From Chitinophaga pinensis (GTDB lineage: Bacteria > Bacteroidota > Bacteroidia > NS11-12g > UBA955), in the NCBI GenBank assembly GCA_945888525.1, contig CAMDAF010000012.1:1-62790 (forward strand): a DNA stretch of 62,790 nt, in the 5' to 3' direction. This document shows, one piece after another, positions 18,081 to 26,402 of this stretch (position 1 is its first letter; each line of letters begins with the position of its first letter). Below the pieces are notes generated by a model. It worked only from the letters and a program-made list of their open reading frames with translations, searched no databases and was not told where the DNA came from. The translations under genes were made by a program, and so were the position numbers.

Positions 18081-18261
18081 ATGCGCTTTTATATTTTAAT
18101 AGGAATCCTCTTTTTAAGCTTGTACTCCCAATCAGAGTTCCAATAAAGCGGCTGATGCACAAGCTAAAGAAATAAGAAAAATGATGGCAGAACATTCATT
18201 TGCAATTGATACCAATATGTTTTCAAACAGCGAGAAAAATCAAATCTTTAATGGGTTTTAA
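18081..18261 (+). pseudogene. Decayed small lipoprotein gene (frameshifted)
   Basis: ATG at 18081 starts a signal peptide (RFYILIGILFL) which runs into a frameshift; the shifted frame resumes exactly at a lipobox continuation (ACTPNQSSNKAADAQAKEIR) and ends at TAA 18259-18261 after SEKNQIFNGF. Restoring two bases in AGC-TTG at about 18117 would recreate the lipobox LSAC. The start of the mature part (KEIRKMMAEHSFAIDT) weakly recalls DUF4251 lipoproteins, but the rest of such a domain is missing, so the gene is both shifted and truncated. Confidence 0.55.
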
Positions 18262-18347
18262 TTTGATTTTTTTTAATGTTTTTTCCATTGCGAAAAAATT
18301 TTAAGAAAGAAAGAGCTAAACCTATAGGAAAATTGAAAGTTCTGTAT

Positions 18348-18355
18348 TAAATTTG
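18348..18355 (+). promoter_or_regulatory. -7 promoter element for rpsA
   Basis: TAAATTTG, 26 bases before the rpsA start codon. The short leader contains the Shine-Dalgarno sequence. Confidence 0.6.
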
Positions 18356-18364
18356 CCGCCCCAC

Positions 18365-18372
18365 AAAGGAGG
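18365..18372 (+). promoter_or_regulatory. Strong Shine-Dalgarno sequence of rpsA
   Basis: AAAGGAGG, complementary to the 16S rRNA 3' end, 9 bases before TTG at 18382. It fixes the start at this TTG, since the next in-frame ATG is about 40 codons on. Most genes in the window have no such sequence. Confidence 0.8.
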
Positions 18373-18381
18373 AAATTAAAT

Positions 18382-20484
18382 TTGACAGAAGAACAATTAC
18401 AAGACGGCACCGTGTCAACCGGAGTTGATACCGCCACAGAAACAACAAAAACCGCCACTAAAGCCCCAGCTGCTCCAGCTGCGGAAGATTTCGATTGGAG
18501 CATGGACAAAGCAGGATTCGGTAATTACAATACCGCAAAGCATGACGAGATGGTAAGTCTCTATTCAAACTCTCTTAAATCACTTACAGCAAATGAATTA
18601 ATTTCAGGTACAGTGGTTGCAATCTCTGAAAGAGAAGTCGTGGTAAACGTTGGTTTCAAATCTGACGGTATCATTTCTAGAAACGAATTTAAAGATTTAA
18701 ACGATCTTAAAGTTGGTGACACTGTAGAAGTGTTTTTAGAAAATGTAGAAGATCAAGATGGACAATTGATCATTTCCCGCAAACGTGCTATTCAAGAAAA
18801 AGCATGGGACTTCATCATTAAAGCAATGGAAGAAGGTACCGTGATGACTGGATTAGTCAAAACAAGAACTAAAGGTGGATTGGTAGTTGATGTAATGGGC
18901 ATCGATGCATTCTTACCTGGTTCACAAATCGATGTTAAACCGATCAAAGATTACGATCAATATGTAGGTAAAGACATGGAATTCAAAATTGTGAAAGTAA
19001 ATGACGTTTTCAAAAATGTAGTTATTTCTCACAAAGCGCTTATCGAAGATGATATCGAGGCTCAAAAATCAGACATCTTATCTAAATTAGAAAAAGGTCA
19101 AGTGTTAGAAGGTATTGTTAAAAATATCGCTCCATTTGGTGCATTTGTTGATTTAGGCGGTATCGATGGTTTATTGCATATCACTGATATGTCATGGGGT
19201 CGTATCAACCATCCAGAAGAATTATTACAATTAGAACAAAAAATAACTGTGGTAGTTTTGGATTTTGATGAAGACAAAAAACGTATTTCATTAGGCATGA
19301 AGCAACTTTCTGAGCACCCTTGGGATTCTTTAGGTGCTGAGTTTGTAGTTGGTGCTAAAATAAAAGGAAAAGTTGTTACAGTTACAGATTACGGCGCATT
19401 CATTGAAATCACTCCTGGAGTTGAAGGATTGGTGCATGTGTCTGAAATGAGTTGGTCAAGCCATTTAAGAAGTCCACATGATTTCTTAAAAGCTGGCGAG
19501 GAAGTTGAAGCTTTAATTACTGCGCTTGAAAAAGACGAACACAAAATGTCCTTGGGCATTAAACAATTAACACCGGATCCATGGTCTAGCATTGTTGAAA
19601 AATACAAAGTTGGAAGCAGACACACTGGTATCGTTAAGAATTTAACCAGTTATGGTTTGTTCATCGAACTAGAAGAAGGTGTAGATGGGTTGGTTCACGT
19701 TTCTGATTTATCATGGACTAAGAAAATCAAGCATCCGTCTGAATTCATTAAGAAAGACGAGAAGATTGATGTTGTAGTTCTTGAAGTAGATTCTGAAAAC
19801 CGCAGATTGTCTTTAGGACACAAACAACTTGAAGAAAATCCTTGGGATACTTTTGAAACCATTTTCTATTTAAATAGCAAGCACGAAGGCACTGTTGTTG
19901 GTGTTAACGACAAAGGTGCTAACGTACAATTGCAATATGGAATTGAAGGTTTTGCTCCAAAACGTCATCTTGTAAGAGAGAACGGTGGCAAAATTAAAGA
20001 CGGTGATGCATTGTTATTCGAGGTAATTGAATTCAGCAAAGAAAACAAAAGCATCGTTTTATCTCACACCAACAGTTGGAAAGCGGACGACAAAGCTAAA
20101 GCGGCAGAAGACCAAGTTGTAAGAGACAAAGCAAACAAATCAAGCAAAGCGCCAAACAAATCTAATGAGAAATCAAGTCTTGGAGAATTGGATGCATTTA
20201 GTGATTTGAAAGCTATGTTCGACAGCGCTGGTGTCAAAGAAGAAAAAGTGAAAGTTGTAAAGAAAGAAAAAGCTGTAGCCACTGAAGGAAAAGATGATCT
20301 TAAAAAGATCACAGGTATAGGTCCTGCTTTCGAAAAAAGACTTAATGCTTTGGGATTAAATAGCTATGAAGATTTAATCAACCTTACTGATGAGACAATC
20401 GCAGAATTAGAAACCAAAGACAGTATGACTAGCCTTGAGCAATGGCATACTTGGATGGAAGAAGCTAAGGCCCTTAAAGCTTAA
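18382..20484 (+). CDS. rpsA: 30S ribosomal protein S1 with C-terminal helix-hairpin-helix tail
   Basis: 700 residues, starting at TTG. A low-complexity Thr/Ala-rich leader (about 1-35) is followed by six S1/OB repeats; typical repeat starts are GTVVAISEREVVVNVGFKSD, GIVKNIAPFGAFVDLGGIDG and GKVVTVTDYGAFIEITPG. After a Lys/Asp-rich linker (about 560-640) comes a helix-hairpin-helix segment, LKKITGIGPAFEKRLNALGL, that E. coli S1 lacks; a similar unit occurs on Bacteroidota L21. S1 unwinds and delivers mRNA to the ribosome, especially important where Shine-Dalgarno use is rare. Strong AAAGGAGG and a TTG start suggest special translational control of this gene. A strong terminator follows. Confidence 0.93.
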   Translation: MTEEQLQDGTVSTGVDTATETTKTATKAPAAPAAEDFDWSMDKAGFGNYNTAKHDEMVSLYSNSLKSLTANELISGTVVAISEREVVVNVGFKSDGIISRNEFKDLNDLKVGDTVEVFLENVEDQDGQLIISRKRAIQEKAWDFIIKAMEEGTVMTGLVKTRTKGGLVVDVMGIDAFLPGSQIDVKPIKDYDQYVGKDMEFKIVKVNDVFKNVVISHKALIEDDIEAQKSDILSKLEKGQVLEGIVKNIAPFGAFVDLGGIDGLLHITDMSWGRINHPEELLQLEQKITVVVLDFDEDKKRISLGMKQLSEHPWDSLGAEFVVGAKIKGKVVTVTDYGAFIEITPGVEGLVHVSEMSWSSHLRSPHDFLKAGEEVEALITALEKDEHKMSLGIKQLTPDPWSSIVEKYKVGSRHTGIVKNLTSYGLFIELEEGVDGLVHVSDLSWTKKIKHPSEFIKKDEKIDVVVLEVDSENRRLSLGHKQLEENPWDTFETIFYLNSKHEGTVVGVNDKGANVQLQYGIEGFAPKRHLVRENGGKIKDGDALLFEVIEFSKENKSIVLSHTNSWKADDKAKAAEDQVVRDKANKSSKAPNKSNEKSSLGELDAFSDLKAMFDSAGVKEEKVKVVKKEKAVATEGKDDLKKITGIGPAFEKRLNALGLNSYEDLINLTDETIAELETKDSMTSLEQWHTWMEEAKALKA

Positions 20485-20500
20485 TAAAAATTAAACATCA

Positions 20501-20530
20501 AAAAGGCGACCAATTGGTCGCCTTTTTTTA
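20501..20530 (+). terminator. Rho-independent terminator of rpsA
   Basis: AAAAGGCGACC (20501-20511), loop AATT, GGTCGCCTTTT, then further T. Perfect 11-bp stem. Confidence 0.9.
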
Positions 20531-20619
20531 TGCCGCTTCCCTTCTTAATTATCAGACACTTTTAAGTCCAATGTTTTCAATTTGTAGATTCATCATATTT
20601 TGTCTTTAAAATTATACCC

Positions 20620-20627
20620 TACCTTTG
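20620..20627 (+). promoter_or_regulatory. -7 promoter element for the (p)ppGpp synthetase/hydrolase gene
   Basis: TACCTTTG, with TTTTG at 20598-20602 as a -33 element (17-base spacing). The ATG follows 17 bases later. Confidence 0.6.
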
Positions 20628-20644
20628 CATGAGTATCTAAAACC

Positions 20645-22873
20645 ATGTCAGAAGTAGAAATGTCTGTTGTCGTTCGCGAAGAACTTGAAAGAAAAGAAAT
20701 TCTCAAGCGCTATAAATCATTGCTTAGGTCTATTCGCCACGAATTAACGAACGAACAAAAAAAAACAATACGTGCGGCCTTTGATCTAGCCCTGGATGCG
20801 CACAAAGACATGCGCAGAAAAACAGGTGAACCCTACATTTACCACCCAATCGCTGTGGCAAAAATTGCCGCACAAGAAATCGGCTTAGGCACAACCTCAA
20901 TCGTTTGCGGACTCATACATGATGTGGTAGAAGACAGCGACTACACGATTCAGGACATAAAAAGAAAATTTGGTGAGAAGACGGCTAAAATCGTTGATGG
21001 CCTCACAAAAATCAAGGAGGTATTTGACCATACAGACAGCATGCAGGCTGAAAATTTCAGAAAAATGCTGCTAACTTTAAGTGACGATGTCCGGGTCATT
21101 TTGGTTAAACTTTGCGACCGGTTGCACAATATGCGTACCCTCGAAAGCATGGGCCGCAAAAACCAATTGAAAATTGCGAGTGAAACCTTGTTTCTTTATG
21201 CACCATTAGCCCATAGACTTGGATTATACAACGTAAAGTCTGAACTCGAAGATCTATCTATTAAATACACCCAGAGAGAAGCCTATAAAGAAATATCGCA
21301 CAAACTAAATGCTAAAAAAGCAGCAAGAGACCGGTACATTCGGAAATTTATTGAGCCAATAAAAAAGAAATTGGATGAAGCCAATATAAAATACACCATT
21401 AAAGGACGTCCAAAAAGCATTTATTCTATTTTGAAAAAAATGAACCAACAGGATATTCCTTTTGAGCAGGTCTTCGATTTATTTGCCATTAGAATTATTG
21501 TTGACTCACTAGCTGAAAAAGAAAAATCTGATTGCTGGACTGCTTATTCCATTGTAACAGATATTTACAAACCCAATCCTTCACGCACACGCGACTGGAT
21601 TACAACACCAAAAAGCAATGGGTATGAAAGTTTGCATACCACTGTGATGGGAAATGATGGAAAATGGGTGGAAGTACAAATTAGAACTGAGCGCATGGAC
21701 GAATTAGCCGAAAAAGGTTATGCAGCGCATTGGAAATACAAAGACAGCAAAGAAGGCATCGAAAACGAAGCCCAAGCAGGCGTTGATGGCTGGTTGGCTC
21801 GCATTAAAGATATACTCGATAATCCATCTTCAAATGCCTTGGAATTTTTAGACGATTTTAAACTGCAATTGATCCATGAAGAGATCTTTGTATTTACCCC
21901 AAATGGTGATTTGAAAAAACTGCCTAAAGGCGCAAGCACACTTGACTTTGCATTCGAAATCCACACACAAGTGGGAAGTAAATGTATTGGTGCAAAAGTA
22001 AACAACCGTTTGGTGCCTTTAAGTCACACCCTTGCAAATGGTGATCAAGTAGAAATTCTAACCTCAGAAAAACAGCATCCAAGAGATGAATGGTTGCAAT
22101 ATGTTGTCACTGGAAAAGCGATTGCGAGAATTCGTAATTACTTAAGAGAATCAAAAAGAGAAGCTGCTGACAAAGGCAAAGAATTGCTTAAAAAACGTTT
22201 CCACAAAGAAAAAATTGAATTTGTTGAAGACAATATTCAAAAACTGGTTCGCTATTTTAAAGTTCAGAGTTCCCTTGATTTATTTTATTCCGTTGCCAAG
22301 GAACTGATATCAGCAGATAAGCTTCAAATAAGCAATATTTTAAACAAGAAAATTGCCACAGCAGCAGCTCCAATTAAGGTTGTTACCGCTCCAAACACAT
22401 CAAATAAAAAGAATGAAATTGTGGTAGGTGATGAGTATGATTTACCTTACAGCTTGGCCAAATGTTGCAACCCAATTCCTGGGGATGATATATTTGGGTT
22501 CATAACAATAGGCGAAGGGGTTAAAATCCACAGAACAAGTTGCCCAAATGCCGTTTCACTAATGAGCAACTACGGCTATCGAATTATTAAATCGCAATGG
22601 AAAAACACCATGGTTAAAACAGAATCGAGATTCTTAGCAGGGGTTAAAATTATAGGGATTGATGATGTTGGAATTGTAAGTTCATTGTCGGAAATTATCA
22701 GTAAAAACATGGGTGTAAATATGAAAGCCATTACCATCGAAAGCCATGAAGGCACTTTTGAGGGAATGATTTCCGTTTTCGTTGAAGACACCAAGCATTT
22801 GGACGATTTGATTGCCAACATCAAACAAAAGCACCCAATGATGGATGTTTTTAGGATGGAACTAAAGGCTTAA
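20645..22873 (+). CDS. Bifunctional (p)ppGpp synthetase/hydrolase (RelA/SpoT family)
   Basis: 742 residues. Domains in order: HD hydrolase (about 45-200) with IYHPIAVAKI and the His-Asp of GLIHDVVEDSD; synthetase (about 240-390) with RPKSIYSILKKM and TPKSNGYESLHTTVMG; TGS domain (about 410-470, FTPNGDLKKLPKGA); a zinc-finger/helical region with AKCCNPIPGDDIFGFI; and a C-terminal ACT domain. The intact HD motif suggests real hydrolase activity, as expected for a single long Rsh enzyme. It makes and degrades the stringent-response alarmone in the cytoplasm. Its own promoter and the preceding rpsA terminator make it a separate unit. Symbol rel, spoT or rsh varies by author. Confidence 0.95.
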   Translation: MSEVEMSVVVREELERKEILKRYKSLLRSIRHELTNEQKKTIRAAFDLALDAHKDMRRKTGEPYIYHPIAVAKIAAQEIGLGTTSIVCGLIHDVVEDSDYTIQDIKRKFGEKTAKIVDGLTKIKEVFDHTDSMQAENFRKMLLTLSDDVRVILVKLCDRLHNMRTLESMGRKNQLKIASETLFLYAPLAHRLGLYNVKSELEDLSIKYTQREAYKEISHKLNAKKAARDRYIRKFIEPIKKKLDEANIKYTIKGRPKSIYSILKKMNQQDIPFEQVFDLFAIRIIVDSLAEKEKSDCWTAYSIVTDIYKPNPSRTRDWITTPKSNGYESLHTTVMGNDGKWVEVQIRTERMDELAEKGYAAHWKYKDSKEGIENEAQAGVDGWLARIKDILDNPSSNALEFLDDFKLQLIHEEIFVFTPNGDLKKLPKGASTLDFAFEIHTQVGSKCIGAKVNNRLVPLSHTLANGDQVEILTSEKQHPRDEWLQYVVTGKAIARIRNYLRESKREAADKGKELLKKRFHKEKIEFVEDNIQKLVRYFKVQSSLDLFYSVAKELISADKLQISNILNKKIATAAAPIKVVTAPNTSNKKNEIVVGDEYDLPYSLAKCCNPIPGDDIFGFITIGEGVKIHRTSCPNAVSLMSNYGYRIIKSQWKNTMVKTESRFLAGVKIIGIDDVGIVSSLSEIISKNMGVNMKAITIESHEGTFEGMISVFVEDTKHLDDLIANIKQKHPMMDVFRMELKA

Positions 22874-22957
22874 ATCCATTAAGTATTTTATACATTTCAA
22901 AAGCAATTCAGTGCAAAAGATTGTGATAATTGCCCGGATTCATAAAAAAATAGAATG

Positions 22958-22965
22958 TATATTTG
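22958..22965 (+). promoter_or_regulatory. -7 promoter element for the Fur-family gene
   Basis: TATATTTG, six bases before ATG 22972; TTG at 22930-22932 could be a distant -33. Points to a leaderless or nearly leaderless mRNA. Confidence 0.55.
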
Positions 22966-22971
22966 CCCTTT

Positions 22972-23478
22972 ATGCAAACCTCAGTCGATAAAATAAAAAA
23001 AGTAAAGATAGAGGTTAGGAAAATCTTTACGGCATATCTGGAGAAAAACAAACAAAGAAAAACTCCAGAACGTTACGCCATACTCGATGAAATTTATACG
23101 CATAAGGAGCATTTTGATGTTGACACTCTGTTTATTCATATGAAAAACAGAAAGTACCGAGTAAGTAGAGCAACTGTATACAATACACTTGATTTACTCT
23201 TGGACAGCGGCTTGGTAAAGCGCCATCAGTTTGGACAAAACATGGCGATGTATGAGCAAAGCTATGGTTACAGTCAGCATGACCATTTAATATGCTTGCA
23301 TTGCAACAAAGTATTAGAATTCTGCGATCCGAGGATTCAACAAATTAAAAACACAATGGGTGATCTATTAGGCTTTGAAGTGAACCACCATTCTCTTCAC
23401 TTATATGCTAACCCAATATTGGAAAATAACAATCAATGTAAAAGTTGTCATAAAGAAGTAATCAATAAAGATGAATAA
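22972..23478 (+). CDS. Fur-family transcriptional regulator
   Basis: 168 residues from ATG 22972; a TTG three codons earlier lies inside the promoter and is rejected. Winged-helix domain with [20 protein letters not shown] and the recognition helix [20 protein letters not shown], then the dimerisation domain with the metal-binding [19 protein letters not shown] (His/Cys ligands) and a C-terminal CKSCH that would complete a structural Cys4 zinc site. Members sense iron, zinc, peroxide or haem; which is unclear. It overlaps purA by 8 bases, so the two are co-translated. Confidence 0.9.
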   Translation: MQTSVDKIKKVKIEVRKIFTAYLEKNKQRKTPERYAILDEIYTHKEHFDVDTLFIHMKNRKYRVSRATVYNTLDLLLDSGLVKRHQFGQNMAMYEQSYGYSQHDHLICLHCNKVLEFCDPRIQQIKNTMGDLLGFEVNHHSLHLYANPILENNNQCKSCHKEVINKDE

Positions 23479-24739
23479 AGTAGATGTCGTATTAGGGCTG
23501 CAATGGGGAGACGAAGGCAAAGGGAAAATAGCTGATTTTCTTACGCCACAATACAATATAATAGCGCGTTTTCAAGGTGGACCAAATGCTGGTCATTCTT
23601 TAAAATTCAACGGACAAACACATGTGCTCAATACCATTCCATCTGGTATTTTCCACAGTGGAAGTTTAAATATTATTGGCAACGGCGTGGTCGTTGATCC
23701 GGTTAGAATAAAAGCAGAAATTGAAAGGGTTGAAGCAGCTGGCGCAGATGTGAAAAAGCATTTGGTGTTTTCAAGAAAAGCCCATGTAATATTGCCAACC
23801 CACAGATTGTTGGATGCTGCTAGTGAACATGCAAAGGGCGAAGCTAAAATAGGTTCCACACTGCGTGGAATTGGCCCTACTTACAGAGATAAAATCGGAA
23901 GAAACGGAATTCGCATTGGTGACATCGTACACCCTGATTTCAAAAGCAAATACCAGGTCATTAAAAATGAACACTTAAAACTTATTGATTTCTTAGGTTA
24001 TACCGACTTTGATATCCAAACTTTAGATGCAGAATTTTATGAGGCTTGCGAATTCTTGAAATCTTTCACTTTTGTTGACACGGAATATTTGGTCAATGAA
24101 AAAATGAAGACTGAAAAAATACTGGCTGAAGGTGCTCAAGGCAGTATGTTGGATATCGATTTTGGCAGTTATCCGTTTGTTACATCTAGCAACACCATAA
24201 GTGGTGGGGTCTGCAATGGACTTGGAATTGCGCCTCAGCATATTGGAAGAGTGCATGGTATTTTCAAAGCCTATTGCACCCGTGTGGGCAGTGGCCCATT
24301 CCCCACCGAATTAATTGATGAAGTTGGCGAAGAACTGCGCAAAAAAGGAAATGAATTTGGCGCTACAACTGGCAGACCAAGAAGATGCGGCTGGATGGAT
24401 TTGGTGGCACTTAAGTATGCAATCATGCTAAGTGGTGTCGATTACCTAATCATGATGAAAAGTGACGTTTTAAGTGGCTTTGAAGAAGTGAAAGTTTGCA
24501 CAGGGTATAAAGTCAATGGGGTAATAAGTACTCAAATCCCATATGATCTTTGCAATGAAACAGTTGAACCAATTTACCAAAGCTTTAAAGGTTGGACAGA
24601 AGATTTAACCATTTGCCGCAAAAAATCAGAACTTCCCACAAATTTCAAGACCTATATTGATTTCTTGGAAACGGAATTGGAAATGCCAATTCATATCATT
24701 TCCGTAGGACCAGATAGAGAGCAAACCATCGTCGATTAA
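23471..24739 (+). CDS. purA: Adenylosuccinate synthetase
   Basis: 422 residues. The N-terminal GTP/IMP-binding loop is [19 protein letters not shown]; also [52 protein letters not shown] and [16 protein letters not shown], all hallmark segments of PurA. It catalyses IMP + aspartate + GTP to adenylosuccinate, the first committed step to AMP. Its 5' end overlaps the Fur-family gene by 8 bases. A shared bidirectional terminator follows. Confidence 0.97.
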   Translation: MNKVDVVLGLQWGDEGKGKIADFLTPQYNIIARFQGGPNAGHSLKFNGQTHVLNTIPSGIFHSGSLNIIGNGVVVDPVRIKAEIERVEAAGADVKKHLVFSRKAHVILPTHRLLDAASEHAKGEAKIGSTLRGIGPTYRDKIGRNGIRIGDIVHPDFKSKYQVIKNEHLKLIDFLGYTDFDIQTLDAEFYEACEFLKSFTFVDTEYLVNEKMKTEKILAEGAQGSMLDIDFGSYPFVTSSNTISGGVCNGLGIAPQHIGRVHGIFKAYCTRVGSGPFPTELIDEVGEELRKKGNEFGATTGRPRRCGWMDLVALKYAIMLSGVDYLIMMKSDVLSGFEEVKVCTGYKVNGVISTQIPYDLCNETVEPIYQSFKGWTEDLTICRKKSELPTNFKTYIDFLETELEMPIHIISVGPDREQTIVD

Positions 24740-24755
24740 AAAATATATTAGACAT

Positions 24756-24787
24756 AAAAAAGGCGCTTTTAATAAAGCGCCTTTTTT
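24756..24787. terminator. Bidirectional rho-independent terminator between purA and icd
   Basis: AAAAAAGGCGCTTT, loop TAAT, AAAGCGCCTTTTTT: a 14-bp stem with A run on one side and T run on the other, ending both convergent genes. Confidence 0.9.
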
Positions 24788-24802
24788 ATGCAATGTATTT
24801 AA

Positions 24803-26038
24803 TTATGCAGTTTGTCCTAAACTTGCTTTTAAACCTCTATCAAGCTCATCTAAGAACTCTTCGGTATACAAGTAGTGCTCACCATGGGTAACTTTGTTTC
24901 CATGGATGCAAACGGCTAAGTCTTTGGTCATTTTACCACTTTCAACAACATCAATACAAACTTTCTCTAATGTGTGGCAGAAATTGATTAATTCTTGGTT
25001 GTTGTCTAATTTTCCTCTGAACTCTAAACCTCTGGTCCAAGCAAAGATAGATGCGATAGGATTGGTTGATGTTGGCTTTCCAGCTTGGTGGTCGCGGAAG
25101 TGCCTTGTAACAGTTCCGTGGGCAGCTTCAGCTTCCATTGTTTTACCATCTGGGGTAACTAAAACGGAAGTCATTAAACCTAGAGAACCAAAACCTTGGG
25201 CAACGGTGTCTGATTGAACATCGCCATCGTAGTTTTTACAAGCCCAAACAAAGTTGCCATTCCATTTTAATGCAGAAGCAACCATGTCATCGATTAAACG
25301 GTGCTCGTATACAATGCCAGCTGCTTCATATCTTGCTTTGTAGTCTGCATTGTAAATTTCTTCAAATATGTCCTTGAAACGGCCATCATATTTTTTCAAG
25401 ATGGTGTTTTTGGTTGACAAGTATAATGGCCAGCCCTTTTGAAGAGCGGTATTAAAGCAAGAATGAGCAAAACCTTTAATTGATTCATCGGTATTGTACA
25501 TAGCCATTGCCACGCCATCACCTTTAAAATTGTATACTTCAAATTCTTGAACCGTTCCGTCTTCGCCTTCAAATTTAACGGTCAGTTTACCTTTTCCTTT
25601 TGTTACAAAATCGGTTGCACGGTATTGGTCTCCAAATGCATGACGACCGATACAAATAGGTGCAGTCCAATTAGGAACGAGTCTAGGAACATTTTTACAA
25701 ACAATTGGCTCACGGAAAACAGTGCCATCCAAAATATTGCGTATGGTTCCATTAGGCGATTTCCACATTTGTTTCAAATTGAACTCAAGAACGCGCGCTT
25801 CGTCAGGCGTAATTGTTGCACATTTGATGCCCACATTATATTTCTTAATCGCTTCTGCAGCATCAATGGTAACCTGGTCGTTGGTCTCATCTCTGTATTC
25901 AACACCCAAATCGTAGTACTTAATGTCTAAGTCTAAATATGGAAGGATTAATTTGTCTTTAATAAACTTCCAGATTATTCTGGTCATTTCGTCACCGTCT
26001 AGCTCTACGACAGGATTAGCTACTTTGATTTTGTTCAT
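24803..26038 (-). CDS. icd: NADP-dependent isocitrate dehydrogenase (eukaryote-like type)
   Basis: 411 residues, of the homodimeric subfamily that includes mitochondrial and cytosolic NADP-IDH rather than the E. coli type. Seen: [20 protein letters not shown] at the N-terminus, the substrate phosphate/carboxylate loop [32 protein letters not shown], and [18 protein letters not shown] with the Mg2+/NADP-binding region. It converts isocitrate to 2-oxoglutarate in the TCA cycle. Single gene, with a TAnnTTTG element 24 bases upstream. Confidence 0.95.
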   Translation of the reverse strand: MNKIKVANPVVELDGDEMTRIIWKFIKDKLILPYLDLDIKYYDLGVEYRDETNDQVTIDAAEAIKKYNVGIKCATITPDEARVLEFNLKQMWKSPNGTIRNILDGTVFREPIVCKNVPRLVPNWTAPICIGRHAFGDQYRATDFVTKGKGKLTVKFEGEDGTVQEFEVYNFKGDGVAMAMYNTDESIKGFAHSCFNTALQKGWPLYLSTKNTILKKYDGRFKDIFEEIYNADYKARYEAAGIVYEHRLIDDMVASALKWNGNFVWACKNYDGDVQSDTVAQGFGSLGLMTSVLVTPDGKTMEAEAAHGTVTRHFRDHQAGKPTSTNPIASIFAWTRGLEFRGKLDNNQELINFCHTLEKVCIDVVESGKMTKDLAVCIHGNKVTHGEHYLYTEEFLDELDRGLKASLGQTA

Positions 26039-26062
26039 GTTCTAAGGATAGGGATATTTCTG

Positions 26063-26070
26063 CAAATATA
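26063..26070 (-). promoter_or_regulatory. -7 promoter element for icd
   Basis: Minus strand TATATTTG, 24 bases before the icd ATG. Confidence 0.5.
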
Positions 26071-26104
26071 AAATTTAAGTTGATATTTTGGATGCCTATT
26101 AAAT

Positions 26105-26135
26105 AAAAAAAACCTTGCCAATTGACAAGGTTTTT
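26105..26135 (-). terminator. Rho-independent terminator of the 49-residue gene
   Basis: AAAAACCTTG (26108-26117) pairs with CAAGGTTTTT (26126-26135) around an 8-base loop; reads as hairpin plus T run on the minus strand. Confidence 0.8.
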
Positions 26136-26161
26136 AAATATTGTTAAAGCAATAAAGCGTA

Positions 26162-26311
26162 TTATGCTTGGTCTTCAAGAACGATGCCTGAGATGCCTTT
26201 ATAAGGTGACTGGATATAAACCAGTTTGTTTACATTCTTAAGATTGGTCTTTCTAATACGAGTAAACTCTTTATTTCTTCTATCTTTACGTTTAAGTCTG
26301 GTAACAGCCAT
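26162..26311 (-). CDS. Small basic protein (49 residues)
   Basis: ATG at 26311, stop TAA at 26162-26164. The N-terminus MAVTRLKRKDRRNKEFTRIR is strongly basic, with a more neutral second half ending GIVLEDQA. A short family of Bacteroidota proteins beginning with a near-identical TRLKRKDRKNK stretch is known to me as conserved hypothetical proteins. It has a textbook promoter (26332-26362) and its own terminator, so it is a genuine single-gene unit. Size and charge suggest RNA or ribosome binding, which is only an inference. Confidence 0.75.
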   Translation of the reverse strand: MAVTRLKRKDRRNKEFTRIRKTNLKNVNKLVYIQSPYKGISGIVLEDQA

Positions 26312-26331
26312 GATAATAATTTTTAAGGGTG

Positions 26332-26362
26332 CAAATATACAATTCAGTCTTTACAAATCAAA
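26332..26362 (-). promoter_or_regulatory. Complete promoter for the 49-residue gene
   Basis: On the minus strand TTTG (complement of 26359-26362), 19 bases, then TATATTTG (complement of 26332-26339): the consensus spacing for Bacteroidota. Confidence 0.75.
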
Positions 26363-26402
26363 ACATTTTTACATTATAATTAAAAATACTTTTACAATGT
26401 AT

